Part shown: piece after piece, positions 23,171 to 33,830 of the stretch | Numbering within the stretch: the first letter of the stretch is position 1 | How the letters are laid out: each line of letters starts with the position of its first letter | Assembly: GCA_026214975.1 (NCBI GenBank) | Contig: JAOBSW010000474.1 | Location: forward strand, 1 to 64,000 | From: Gentiana macrophylla | Lineage: Eukaryota > Streptophyta > Magnoliopsida > Gentianales > Gentianaceae | Direction: 5' to 3' | Length of the DNA stretch: 64,000 nucleotides | The notes under the pieces: generated by a model | Database searches by the model: none | What the model was told of the DNA's origin: nothing | Seen by the model: the letters and a program-made list of their open reading frames with translations, nothing else | Program-made: the position numbers and the translations under genes

Positions 23171-23279
23171 AGTGCAAGGATCGTTGTAAAGAGGTTAATA
23201 CCGGGTCGATCTTACGGGGAACTAACGATTGGTAATCCTAGTCTTTGTTTAACTAACTATGTCACGGAAACTAACCTAA
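23171..23279 (-). repeat. 109-bp fragment of the Athila F LTR embedded downstream of pol
   Basis: It aligns without gaps to 30531-30639 inside the F 5' LTR (agtgcaaggatcg ... ctaacctaa) with a few mismatches. Neither LTR end is present. Flanks on both sides are internal-type sequence, so it is not a normal 3' LTR. Confidence 0.8.
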
Positions 23280-23439
23280 CAACGCTAGTCATTGTAAATT
23301 TCCGCCCAATCCACCACCCGGATAAGACGGCGGAGCATGTCAATCGCCGGAGGGAAGTCATACTCATCCCGCAAACCCCGAGTCCTCACCGGCTACATCA
23401 ACACCCGAAAATGTTCACTTTGCAAAGACTAGCGCTAAA

Positions 23440-23697
23440 TCACAGCATCGGATCATTCAGGATTGTGTATGGACTTCCTAGAGCTGCCTGCAACTCCTCC
23501 GTAGTGAAGTCTCCACCTCCCGAACATCGGGGAACAATAAGAACATAGGTGACAGTCCTGATGCGGGTACTAATATCAAAGTCTACGTGCAAAACTATAG
23601 TCCCTCCCGGTCCGTCATCTACAGTGATAAGTGGGATCCTCCTAAGGAAAGGTAAGTCCTCTGGTAGAACTCCGAAATCCATATCTAGAAAGCACAA
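23440..23697 (-). CDS. Unrecognised 85-codon reading frame in the Athila F 3' region
   Basis: The minus-strand frame opens MCFLDMDFGVLPEDLPFLRR and contains VDDGPGGTIVLHVDFDIS. No family is recognised. It has no signal peptide, membrane segment or clear coiled coil. Its place, downstream of integrase in an Athila-like element, is where env-like or accessory frames occur. It could equally be a chance frame in degenerate sequence. Confidence 0.25.
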   Translation of the reverse strand: MCFLDMDFGVLPEDLPFLRRIPLITVDDGPGGTIVLHVDFDISTRIRTVTYVLIVPRCSGGGDFTTEELQAALGSPYTILNDPML

Positions 23698-23932
23698 CTA
23701 ACTGACAGATATAAACAAAAACTTAGTAAAGCTAAATCCTAAATAACTGAATCAATAAAAAGCATAAAACAAACGCAACTAATATAACGATATCTAGGTT
23801 GCCCCCTAGTGGCGCTATTGGTTAATGTCGTTAGCTCGACACTGTTGAAGCTCAGCCTGGATCAGGCCATTTGACTTTTCTGCCAGCCACTACCTCGTCT
23901 ATACTTGGGTCAGTAGTTTGGCTGCAGAAACA

Positions 23933-24420
23933 TCACTTAACACATGGGGTGAAATCTTTGATAGCTTTCCAAACACGTTTAAACTTCCCCATGGTTGACT
24001 TCTTCTTCTTCTGAGTCTTCTGAAGACGTTTCAGCTGACGCTCCCTCTCATACTCTTCCATATCCCAACTACCTGCTAGAACTTCTTCAGATCGACCACT
24101 ACCATCATCCTCTGAAAACAGGTCGGGTGAAAACTCGTCAAATTCTTTGACTTCTTTAGTACCACACCCGAGGATCTTGATGAAACGAACAATTAAAGGC
24201 TTTTCCTTGGGTTCACCAATGTAGTGCTTACACCTTTGACCATTTACTCGAAACGGTTGGTCACCATAACCTCGTGGTTCTAAAACGCCTCCAGGAATAA
24301 TTTGGAGAATCTCAAAGGGACCGGACCATCGCGTCCTTAACTTTCCAGGAAACAGATGTAGCCTAGAATTATACAAAAGAACCTATTCCCCGACTTGAAA
24401 TTCTCTCTTCTTAATCTTGG
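23933..24420 (-). CDS. Athila F integrase C-terminal domain
   Basis: The minus-strand frame contains LHLFPGKLRTRWSGPFEILQ and FRVNGQRCKHYIGEP, the C-terminal DNA-binding module typical of the Athila group of non-chromodomain gypsy integrases. A Lys-rich tail (LKRLQKTQKKKKSTMGKFKR) follows. There is no chromodomain, which separates F from gypsy A/B. It is in a broken frame with the catalytic core upstream. Confidence 0.85.
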
Positions 24421-24435
24421 CGTCATGGAGGAGTT

Positions 24436-25480
24436 TCATCTTATCTTTGCCGATCTGGCGGCGCAGAGGGCTCGAGTCAGATTCGCCCAACTCATGCAAT
24501 CATTGCGATCGATGCTTACCACAAGATTGGGAATCAAAGTTCGAAACTTTGTAGCCCAATAAGCTCTATGCTCTAACTCGATCGCGCAGATGACATGGCT
24601 TACCATAAACCATTTGATATGGAGATGTACCCATAGGAGTCTTGTAGGCGGTCCTGTATGCCCATAGTACATCATCCAATTTCAAACTCCAGTCTTTTCT
24701 ATGACTATTGACCGTTTTTTCCAGGATTTTCTTAATGCTTTGGTTGCTTCTTTCAACCTCGATCACTAGTCATCGGGTGATATGGTGTGCCTGTCTTATG
24801 ATTTAACACCATACTTTTCGAGCACTTTTTCTAAGGGTCGGTTGCAAAAATGCGTTCCTTCATCACTGGTCAAGGCTCGAGGACATCCAAATCTCACGAA
24901 AATGTTTTTCTTTAAGAATTTCATGACCGTCTTATGATCATTGTGAGTTGTGGCTTGTGCTTTCACCCATTTGGACACGTAATCCACGCAGACTAAGATG
25001 TATTTGTTACCACAAGATGATGGGAATGGTCCCATAAAATCGATACCCCATACATCAAAGACTTCGCATTCTAAGATGGGTTTCAATGGCATGTCAAAAC
25101 GCCCTGTCAGAGTACCGGTTCTTTGGCATCTATCACACGCTTTACAGAAAGCTTCTGTATCTTTAAAGATTGTGGGCCAATACAAACCGGATTGGAAGAT
25201 CTTAGCAACGGTTTTCCAAGGACCAAAGTGACCTCAGGTGGGTCCACCGTGGCCTTTGCTCAATAATATCGCTACGCTCAGATTCGGAACACATCTTCTA
25301 AGGGACCATCTTCTGAGATCTTAAGCAGATAAGGTTCATCCCAAACGAAAGATTTCAAATCAGAGAAGAACTTTTTCTTCTCCTGATAGGACAATTCTGG
25401 ATCGAGATATCGGGAATGAAGGTAATTGACAATGGAAGAATACCATGGAACATCTGGAGCGCAGCAATCGATAAGCATAA
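24436..25480 (-). pseudogene. Athila F integrase N-terminal and catalytic core
   Basis: Order on the minus strand: pre-integrase segment with APDVPWYSSIVNYLHSRYL (25278-25478); zinc finger pair CKACDRCQRTG; first Asp in WGIDFMGPFPSSCGNKYILV; second Asp in ALTSDEGTHFCNRPLEKVL; then the Glu helix [20 protein letters not shown] and [20 protein letters not shown] (24566-24766). A frame break at about 24770-24795 damages the stretch before the catalytic Glu. All three D-D-E residues are visible. Confidence 0.87.
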
Positions 25481-25519
25481 TGTTTTCTAGAGGAAAGTAA
25501 AGATCTATATCATCTGGAT

Positions 25520-26236
25520 CTATATCATCACGACGTTTTCATTGCCCTTTTTGTCTTTAATTTGAATGTCAAACTCTTGTAGGGTCAGTATCCAACGCAG
25601 CAGGCGCGGTTTGGCCTCTTTCTTAGTCATCAGATACCGCAATGCAGCGTGATCAGTCCACACAACCACTTGAGCTCCTAACAAGTAACTACGAAACTTG
25701 TCCATAGCAAAGACTACGGCCAATAATTCCTTTTCAGTAGTAGTATAGTTAACTTGAGAAGGATTCAATGTGTGACTGGCGTAATAGATTGGCTGGAATT
25801 TCCCTTTGATTCTTTGTCCTAAAATAGCACCAACTGCATAGTTTGATGCATCGCACATAAGCTCAAAAGGTAGATTCCAGTCAGGCGATATAAGAATTGG
25901 AGCAGAGATTAAACGGTTCTTAAGCTCCTCAAACGCTTGCTTGCAGTTTTCATCGAAATCGAACTCAACGTCTTCCTTAAGTAAAGTAGACAGGGGCTTG
26001 GCTATCCTAGAGAAGTCTTGAATGAATCTTCTGTAGAAACCGACATGTCCAAGAAAGCCTCTCACTTCACGCACATTCTTAGGATAACTCATCTTCTCGA
26101 TAGCTTCTACTTTGGCCCTGTCAACTTCTATACCTTGGGCGGAGATTTTGTGGCCAAGAACTATTCCCTCATCAACCATGAAATGGCATTTTTCCCAATT
26201 GAGCACTAGGTTCTTTTTCACACATCTGGATAACAT
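25520..26236 (-). CDS. Athila F reverse transcriptase C-terminus and RNase H
   Basis: A 238-codon frame. It has the RT thumb ([40 protein letters not shown]), connection ([20 protein letters not shown]) and RNase H with the first catalytic Asp in [18 protein letters not shown], the Glu in [20 protein letters not shown] and the Asp in [12 protein letters not shown]. It is nearly contiguous with the palm domain frame at 26237, with an apparent short loss at the join. It degrades the RNA template during cDNA synthesis. Confidence 0.9.
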   Translation of the reverse strand: MLSRCVKKNLVLNWEKCHFMVDEGIVLGHKISAQGIEVDRAKVEAIEKMSYPKNVREVRGFLGHVGFYRRFIQDFSRIAKPLSTLLKEDVEFDFDENCKQAFEELKNRLISAPILISPDWNLPFELMCDASNYAVGAILGQRIKGKFQPIYYASHTLNPSQVNYTTTEKELLAVVFAMDKFRSYLLGAQVVVWTDHAALRYLMTKKEAKPRLLRWILTLQEFDIQIKDKKGNENVVMI

Positions 26237-27004
26237 TCACTGTCCGAAGACCGAAAAATCGTCCATAAAGATTTCCATACACTTTGCTACTAGCCCGTCA
26301 AAGATAGCCAGCATACATCTTTGAAATGTAGCTGGGGCATTGTAGAGACCAAATGGCATTCGCTGTAAGAGAATGTACCATAAAAAGGCAGTGAAAGTGG
26401 TCTTTTCTTGGTCGGCTGGATCAATGGGTATCTGGAAGTATCCTGAATATCCATCTAGGAAGCAGTAGAATGTGTGTCCCGCCAGACGCTCAAGCATCTG
26501 GTCAATGAATGGAAGGGGAAAGTGATCTTTCATGGTTACCTCATTGAGCTTTCGATAATCGATGCAGCCTCTGTAACCAGTGACAAGTCTCAACGCTATT
26601 TCCTCTCCCTTCTCAATCTTCTCAATCGTAATTCCACCTTTCTTGGGAACTACTTGAGTCGGGGAAACCCATTCACTATCAGCAATGGCATAAATGATGC
26701 CCATGTCCAGAAGTTTGATGATTTCCTTCTTAACCACCTCTTGCATATGAGGGTTGAGCCTCCTCTGGGGCTGTCTAACACATTTCGCACCCTCATTTGT
26801 CTTGATCTTGTGCATACAGATGTCCGGAGATATCCCTCTGATATCTCCTACTTGCCACCCGAAGGCTCTCTCGTTCTTTTTCAAGACGTTGATTAATTTC
26901 ATTTCCTCTAAACGAGACAGCTTGGCAGATATAATCAAAGGAAGATTGTCACCTTCTCTTAGAAACACATACTTCAGATGTTTAGGAAACGGCTTCAACA
27001 CCAA
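26237..27004 (-). CDS. Athila F reverse transcriptase palm
   Basis: A 255-codon frame with WVSPTQVVPKKGGITIEKIE, GCIDYRKLNEVTMKDHFPLP, FIDQMLERLAGHTFYCFLDG (first catalytic Asp region), RMPFGLYNAPATFQRCMLAI and the active-site strand IFMDDFSVFG near its end. The MDDF box is intact, unlike gypsy A/B. The stop directly after DDFSVFGQ is followed in another register by the thumb, suggesting a small deletion or sequencing error. The frame opens within the polyprotein, so its first Met is not a true start. Confidence 0.9.
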   Translation of the reverse strand: MVLKPFPKHLKYVFLREGDNLPLIISAKLSRLEEMKLINVLKKNERAFGWQVGDIRGISPDICMHKIKTNEGAKCVRQPQRRLNPHMQEVVKKEIIKLLDMGIIYAIADSEWVSPTQVVPKKGGITIEKIEKGEEIALRLVTGYRGCIDYRKLNEVTMKDHFPLPFIDQMLERLAGHTFYCFLDGYSGYFQIPIDPADQEKTTFTAFLWYILLQRMPFGLYNAPATFQRCMLAIFDGLVAKCMEIFMDDFSVFGQ

Positions 27005-27690
27005 ATCTGTAGGGGGTCTTCTAAACTTGATTTGAGATCTCCACTTTTCAACTCAACATCGCTGAGTTTACTTAGCGGTCCCACTGCCAAAGCTTCTCCT
27101 TTCAACAACTCATCCTCAAATTCAGCTTCTAACTGCTCTAGACTTACCACACCATGATTATTCAAATTATCAACCAATCGCTCAAATTCAGTTGCAACAG
27201 CCATGACTTGCTTTTCCATGTGGTCATTGAAGTCATGACGAATCCTCAATGGAAAAGCCGGTTGCGCACTGTGAAGGTACTTGAATTGATTTGGAGACAT
27301 TATAGCTCACCTCTTGATCACCAACACGTATCGTCACTCGCCCACCATCGCGAGTCAATGAGGGCTCTAGTCAGAGACAAAAAGGTCTTCCAAGAATCGG
27401 GGACATTTTCATCTTTTTCAATGTCTAAGACGTACTCACCAACGGAAAGGTAAATCTATCAATTTGAACTAGTAACGCGTCTTTTAAGATTCCCACGCTT
27501 TCTTAGAAGATCTATCGTAATTGCAAATTCATGGTAGTGGTTTCTAGGAGATCAATTAAACCAATTTGCTTGCACACAGACAATGGCATGAGGCTTATAG
27601 ATGCACCCAGGTCACACAAAGAGTTAGGGAAGACCAGGCCTCCCATTAACACTGTAAGCACGAACTTTCCAGGGTCACCTCTCTTGGTTG
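26995..27690 (-). pseudogene. Athila F protease and linker
   Basis: The protease is readable in pieces. Around 27560-27650 the minus strand encodes LGASISLMPLSVCKQIGLID, containing the DLGAS-type aspartic protease site of Athila elements (Asp just upstream). Around 27350-27430 an ILGRPF-like end is recognisable. The linker frame 26995-27300 (FPLRIRHDFNDHMEKQVMAV) leads into RT. Frame breaks near 27330 and 27450-27540 separate the parts. Confidence 0.75.
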
Positions 27691-27691
27691 A

Positions 27692-28300
27692 TTAGTCTTC
27701 ATAATTGATCATTGAACAATCCTCACCAATCAGCCTCTCCATATCTGACAACATCCTTTTTGAAGAAACAACATCCTTGATGAATTTTCTATACTTTTGC
27801 ATTTCAACCAAGACCTCTGATAATGGAAGATTCACCTGAGTATTTTTCAAGAGATTCAGCACCTTTTCATACTTCTTATCTTCACTCAAAGGGATGTTGC
27901 TATTTCTTGGTGGAAATGGAAGCTTTTTCAGATCATTTTCAGAAAAGATTTTCTTCGAAGATGCACTGATAGCTTTGTCTTCCAGATCCGTCCACCGAAC
28001 AGCTTTTTCAATCTTTTTATTAGTCAGGGGATCAGCCTCCTGACTTCCACTTGATTCTTCATTCCTCAGGGGATCAGCCACCTGAGGACTTCCAGCTTTT
28101 TCACCTCTCAGGGGATCAGCCACCTGAGTATTCGTTTTCGGCCAAGGGGAGTGTAGGCGCTCAGCTTCCCCTCCTGCCTTATCACTGGCAGGAGGGGCTA
28201 GTGGTTTCCCTGGTGAGGGGGTCCACTAAGTTGAGTTCCACTTCTTAGATTCATCGTACTGGCCTCCTCTCTACCGTATGGAATTGAAGGTACGAGGTCA
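27692..28300 (-). CDS. Athila F gag C-terminal region
   Basis: A 143-codon frame with three imperfect repeats of an ADPLR/T-containing unit (28026-28123, plus-strand core caggggatcagcc), then KKLPFPPRNSNIPLSEDKKY, a conserved gag-protease junction block in Athila-type elements. It continues to SMINYED before the protease. It is hydrophilic, without membrane segments. Confidence 0.75.
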
Positions 28301-28316
28301 GTACATTGGCCATTGT

Positions 28317-29940
28317 TTAGATCGCTCTGAGCAACTTGACCACCCTTTGGATTCTTCTCAGTGAAAGCGGCACCGCCTCGGGTCCGGAAGCTAACTGTTC
28401 AGCCAGTTGCCCGATTTGCCTCTCAAGGTTCTTATTTGTAGTCATCAGGAGTTGGATACTTTTATTTTGCTCCTCCAATTTAGCTTCAAGATTGTTAGAT
28501 TGGGAGGGGCCTTGAGAGTTTTGGAAATTTTGAGAATAGGGCTGGCTGGGCCGACTTTGGACAGCAGGATTAGAATTGGTGGGCCAATTCTGATTGAACC
28601 TTGGATTAGAATTGGAGAAATTGGAATTCTGGTTCTGAGGAAAACCAGGGTTTCTATTGAAGTTTTGATTCTGATTGAAATTAGAATTTGGATTGAAACT
28701 TGAAGGTTGATTGGTTTTGGAGATTATTCTGGCCAGAAAATTGATTAAACCTTTGATTGTTCTGGCCATAGAATGCATCTACTTGAAGATTCGTCGTTCC
28801 GCTCGGGACGATGAATCTAGATGTGTGCCCCACCTCGTCACAATTCGACATGAGACTTGATTATACGCCCATGATCATGAACAACATTCACTTGATAAGG
28901 TGCAGGGGGATTGAATTGACACTGGCCAATCATGTGGCCAGTCTGACAATAGCTCTCACAATATAGAACCTGAGGTTTCTATGGAAAGAAGAAGCTTGAT
29001 TAAATCGATTCGAAACTTGAGAAGTTGCCATCTGCTTCTGCAGCATGGCGATCAAATTTTGCATGTTGACTTCCTCAACCTTAGGAGGAGGAGGTGCTTG
29101 AATGGCTTGATAAGAGGGAGTGTAGTTATATTTGGAAATGTCCTCAAACAGTGCCCACCCCTCATCAGGCGTTTTCTTCAAAAACGCCGCACCAGATGAA
29201 CTATTGACCATGCCTTTTGTAAGCTCGGTCAATCCACTAAAGAAAGTGTTGACTTGCCTTTGCAGTGGCAAGCCATGGTGGGGACACTTTCTAAGCAGAG
29301 ACTTGAATCTTTTCCAACAATCGAAAAATGATTCATTCTCTTTCTGATAGAAAGTGAATATGTCGTTTAAACACTGGGCTGTCTTTGAAGGTGGGAAATA
29401 TTGACGTATAAATTCTTTTTCAAGTTCAGCCAGGTGGTAATAGATTCAAAGGAGGAGAGAGGTATACCACTCTTTAGCTTCTCCCATTAGAAAATGGGAA
29501 CAGTTTAGTTTAATAGCATCCTCACTTACTCCTTGGATGCGTGTAGTACCGCATATCTATAAGAATGTATGTAAGTGAGTATGGGATTCTCGATCGATAA
29601 CCGTGGAAAATAGATGCATCTTTGCATCATCTCGAATAAGTCCCGGCTTTAGCTCGAAAGGTTCAGGCGATTATGGTTTGGGATAACAATAGCCGGGTTG
29701 ACTTTGACTTCGCCTGGCATGGCGTAGTCCGCCAACGACGTCTATCCTCGCACCATAATTATGATGTTTTTGAATTCTTCGGCTAAACGATCCTCTAAAT
29801 TTTGATCGGCTTCTTCAGAAGGAGCGCCGAACGGATTTTCCGCTGTTTGGCCGGACTATGGTCCGCCTAAGTCGTGGGTATCTGATAATAATCCTTTTTG
29901 ACTTCGAGTTTGCATAAACCGAACCAAAATCAGGTGGTTG
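28317..29940 (-). pseudogene. Athila F gag (capsid, Asn-rich and nucleocapsid parts)
   Basis: Capsid remains include MPLQRQVNTFFSGLTELTKG and AAFLKKTPDEGWALFEDISK (28930-29271). A zinc-knuckle-like YCESYCQTGHMIGQCQF lies at about 28920-28975 (Cys-x3-Cys-x3-His-x4-Cys). An Asn/Gln-rich low-complexity region (FNPNSNFNQNQNFNRNPGF) with a short coiled coil (NKSIQLLMTTNKNLERQIGQ) lies at 28317-28778. The N-terminal capsid (29272-29940) is broken in frame. The product packages the element RNA. Confidence 0.82.
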
Positions 29941-30444
29941 AAACCTAAAAACTAAGAGAAAAAGAAAAGAAATAAAATTAGTTAAGACAGGGGAACAGAC
30001 GGACGTCCATAGAACTGGACGGGCGTCTGCCTAGAAATTGAGGTAGACGGGCGTCTGGTAGTCCAAACGCTCGTCTGATCAGCTAAAGAACTGGACGGAC
30101 GTCCAAATTGGATGAACGCTCGTCCGACAAGTTAAAAACGATTCAGAGTCGTGAAATTTAGAACATACGGGCGTCCACTGGTCTAGACGCCCGTTTGGAA
30201 GCAGAAAAGCGAAGCAGGAACAGAGGAAAAACAGCAGGAAAAAGATGGGGAGAAAAACAGAAAGACAGAAAACAGATAGAAAGAGAGAGATAGAAAAGAA
30301 AAAGTAATCACGAGGAAACTTCAAAGGGGAGACCTTAAAACCTAAACTAAAACCCTAATTACCTAATTAAAAATCTACCTAAAATATGAACAAAAATGAT
30401 TAAACACAGGAAAAACAAAAACAAACACTAGGCAACCGTTTGGT
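29941..30444 (-). other. Athila F 5' leader with repeated GGACGGGCGTCC motifs
   Basis: Non-coding leader between the primer site and gag. At 29998-30200 there are about eight motif copies in both orientations (for example ggacgggcgtctg, agacgcccgtttgg), each nearly self-complementary and so able to form small hairpins in the RNA. Polypurine and A-rich sequence fills 30210-30440. Confidence 0.7.
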
Positions 30445-30462
30445 TCCCCGGCAACGGCGCCA
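30445..30462 (-). other. Primer binding site of Athila F (tRNA-Asp type)
   Basis: The minus strand reads TGGCGCCGTTGCCGGGGA, six bases after the LTR end. It is the known primer complement of Athila and related gypsy elements and firmly sets the element's orientation and class. Confidence 0.95.
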
Positions 30463-30468
30463 AAAACT

Positions 30469-32028
30469 TGTTCACGGATTTTATGTAATGAAAACAAACA
30501 AGTAATAATATTTATATCCGATATACCTCAAGTGCAAGGATCGTAGTAAAGAGGTTAATACCGGGTCGATCTTACGGGGAACTAACGATTGGTAATCCTA
30601 GTCTTTGTTTAACTAACTATGTCACGAAAGCTAACCTAAACAGCAAATAAAACTAAACGAGACTGAAAGTAAAAGTAACACGAACGTAAAATTGGACAGA
30701 AGAATAAATCTAAAGCCAGGGAAGATACGGGTTGCGAACAATTTAAACTACAACTAAACCTAAGATGCAATAAGAAGATTTGATTAAATTAAACAATTCA
30801 AGTTTTAGGGGATTAAATTCAAATTATGACAAACAAACGAGCAATTGATCCACCTATCCTATCAACATTCAATTCCTAATCAGATTAATTCGTGACTTCT
30901 AACCAAGTTATGATTCACCTCATCTAAAGTATGAACCCTAATTTCTTAGATAGTCCATCTATTAATCTCTATCTTTCGATCTAAGATTAACGCTTCTTCT
31001 AACCAAAGGTGTGAACTTTAACGTTTCTAATCTACAAATCTAACCTATTAACTCTCGTTATATAGATCAAATAACTATTCTTTTATCATGGGGATCTAGG
31101 GTTTACATGACTTTCATCAAAGTAAAACAATCAAGCATGCACATCTTTCGATATAATTGCAATAAACATTAAAACATGATAAAGAAACAACTTGTATTAA
31201 AAACTCACAAATAAACCAAGATTCGAATCTGAATAGTTGATGGATAGGCTTCACAATGCTCGTTCAAGGGCTTTTAGCCTCTAAACATCCTCTTGAAAGC
31301 TTGGAATTGTTGAAGAAAAGAACATAAAACTAACTAATTTAATCTAAGATTTAAGTGCATAAAACTGAAGGAAAAGTATGTAAAAACGCAGCCTGAGCCG
31401 CCCCTAGGATTAGGGGTTTGAGTATTGTGTAATTGGTATCCTTAATGTGGAAAAACGCAGCTGTATTTATAGAAAATAAAATCGGCTGTGCTGAGGCGGT
31501 GGAAGGACGCCCGTCCAGCTATCTAGACGATCGTTCGAGGTACCTTGCACTTGCTTCAGACGCCCGTCCACTCAGCGTCCAAACTCTCTGAATCAACTTT
31601 TTTCTCCTGGACGCTCGTTCACTTGATCAAACGCTTTGTCCATTCTCGACGCGCTGATTCAAGCTTACGGGACTTGACCCAGGATCGACTTAATTTTGAT
31701 TTCTCCATACTTATCTCTTTTTCATCAATCCAAATCATCATTATCTCTTCTATCATCAATGTAATTCGACTCTTATCCCTTTTTGATCATCATTTGAGCA
31801 TCAAACATGTACCTACAACACATCAAAATATCGCAAAACGTAACATCGTCCAAATAATCATAAAATCAAAATTAAAACACCAAAATTAACCTATTTTGCG
31901 AATAACTCATTTAAAATATCATTTACTCAATAATTCGATTAAACACTTGTTTTTTATGCAAATTATATGAATATGAGGGAAATTATAATAAAATATAGCG
32001 TTATAAACGTATAAATTCACCCTTAACA
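30469..32028 (-). repeat. Athila F 5' LTR (complete)
   Basis: This 1560-bp LTR has plus-strand ends tgttcacgg and cccttaaca. It holds a minus-strand TATA box at 31464-31471, preceded on the minus strand by GGACGGGCGTCC-type motifs (31500-31650). The sequence after 32028 (ctctctatttt) is internal to the Copia G LTR, so F inserted into G. In the intact G LTR (39275) the same bases follow gggttg, which suggests a ctctc target duplication; the left partner is lost. Confidence 0.88.
31464..31471 (-). promoter_or_regulatory. TATA box of Athila F 5' LTR
   Basis: Minus-strand TATAAATA in a U3-like position, about 560 bp downstream of the LTR start on the minus strand. The motif cluster at 31500-31650 lies just upstream and could be a promoter element. 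Confidence 0.6.
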
Positions 32029-33315
32029 CTCTCTATTTTACACAAGAACTATGAGCTCTTGCAATTGTGATGTACAAAAGAGCTTGACACCCACCTCTTA
32101 TTTATAGCTAGAGGTGGCGCCCCAATTAGTGTGTAGGAGAAGAAAACATTTTCCCCATAAAATGAAGAAAATCTTCTAGATTGATTTATCTCTTTTATTA
32201 TAATTAATTTTGCCAATATCTTATATTGAATATAATTATCTTATTACCATAAATCTATTTGTCCAAAATCAATTAATATCTTATATTAATATTATGGTAA
32301 TCTTATTAATTAAATTGCACAATCCAAGTGTATCTTATACACTCAAAAGTGGCGCCCCAATAGTCAAAAGATTGACTTCCGGAATATTCTTTAATTAATA
32401 TAATTTATATATAATCAATATCTTGTATTTTATTTATTCATAATAAATAAATACCACCATATTAATTTACCACTATAACCTTTATAGTCTAGAGATAAAC
32501 TTTCAATCCTATCGCTGTAATAATATCCATACGATCGTATCTCGAGTGTCGATACATTAACGATCGTATCTTATAATCTTAATATCATGCTCTCTCGAGA
32601 TAACACATTTACTTCCACATTGCAAAGATTCTCGAGAGCTCGACAGTCCTTATAAGAAGGCCGTTTCGGATATTCAATCCCAATCATAGGATACGCAATT
32701 CCCGGACGACCAATCATGTATACTCCGCATTCTTCAATATCATACCCAATCACTACTGCATGATCGCACTGTGGTTAGGAGAAATCTCAATAGTGTCAAA
32801 GCATGACAATCCACACCGTGATGCCATGAAGACTCCGGTCAAAAGGATAATCACACAACCGCCACATAGTGTGACACTTAATGTAAGTGGGTCAGTCTAA
32901 CGTACGCATTCTCTAATACACGTCCACGTACATTCCAAGTGTCTCTACACTTCGATAGACCAGATCTATCCCTACCTTCTAAAAGATAGAAGACATCCAA
33001 TACGTGCTAGTTTGATTATACTATCAATGTCCCATTTGATAATATGTGAGACTAGAGACATTTAAGTACCAATCTTGTTATAGTGATTAGAGACCGCATG
33101 AACCATAATCACTATCATGGTTTCTCTATCACAGATTGACACTAGGGACGTTACTATATATATACAACAAATAACATGAAGATAAACAATATATAATAAC
33201 ATAAGTGCTTTTATTAATTATAATAAAGTTATTACATGAACTAAATAGACTGTAAATGACGCGACCCCGGTTGGATCCGGTCAAACCCGATTGGGTTTAG
33301 GACACCTTTCCAACA
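32029..33315 (-). repeat. Copia G 3' LTR, truncated by element F and internally deleted
   Basis: It matches the right LTR from ctctctatttt (39275) onward and ends at gacacctttccaaca. It lacks the first ~290 bp because of the F insertion, and lacks about 235 bp (39756-39990 of the right LTR) at the join 32504/32505. A minus-strand TATA box lies at 32099-32106. It is otherwise highly similar to the right LTR. Confidence 0.9.
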
Positions 33316-33330
33316 ATCTCCCACTTGGCC
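33316..33330 (-). other. Polypurine tract of Copia G
   Basis: The minus strand reads GGCCAAGTGGGAGAT directly before the LTR start TGTTGGAAAGG. It is the typical Copia plus-strand primer and confirms orientation and the LTR boundary. Confidence 0.85.
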
Positions 33331-33389
33331 TAAAGCCAATCACCCATATGCCTAAGCCCAAGCAAGTGAACATGTTTCTCATGCTTCGC

Positions 33390-33830
33390 TTGAGACAATG
33401 CCTTGGTTAACGGATCAGCTATGTTATCATCCGTGTGGACTTTCTCTATCTTTACATCTCCTCTATCTACTATTACTCTAATCAAGTGATAGCGCCGTAG
33501 CACATGTTTGGACTTCTGATGAGACCTTGGTTCCTTTGACTGAGATATCGCTCCATTATTATCACAGTACAGAGGCGCGGACCTTCAATGGAGGGAACCA
33601 CACCAAGTTTAGTAATGAACTTCTTCATCCAAACTGCTTCATTTGCCACCTCCAAGGCTGTTATGTATTCGTCTTCCGTTGTAGAGTCTGCAGTAGTCTC
33701 CTGCTTGGAACTCTTCCAGCTCACTGCTCCGCCGTTAAGCGTGAAAACAAATCCAGATTGCGACTTAAAGTCGTCCTTGTCAGTTTGGAAACTGGCATCT
33801 GTGTAACCTCATAATACTAAATCATCATTC
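33390..33830 (-). pseudogene. Copia G RNase H
   Basis: The minus-strand frame 33482-33724 reads SWKSSKQETTADSTTEDEYI (with the conserved Ser-Trp-Lys-Ser-Lys and Glu-Tyr blocks) and ALEVANEAVWMKKFITKLGV. The upstream part (33725-33830) overlaps the RT frame and shows the early RNase H strand in a shifted register. The downstream part (QSKEPRSHQKSKH-like) is shifted at about 33540. It ends pol near 33400. Confidence 0.85.

Noticed and set aside
23440..23697. Envelope gene of a retrovirus-like element
   Set aside because: The position fits, but there is no signal peptide, transmembrane segment or recognisable family; left as an unrecognised frame.
26474..27035. Plus-strand frames across the Athila F RT
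   Set aside because: Antisense shadows of the well-supported minus-strand RT.
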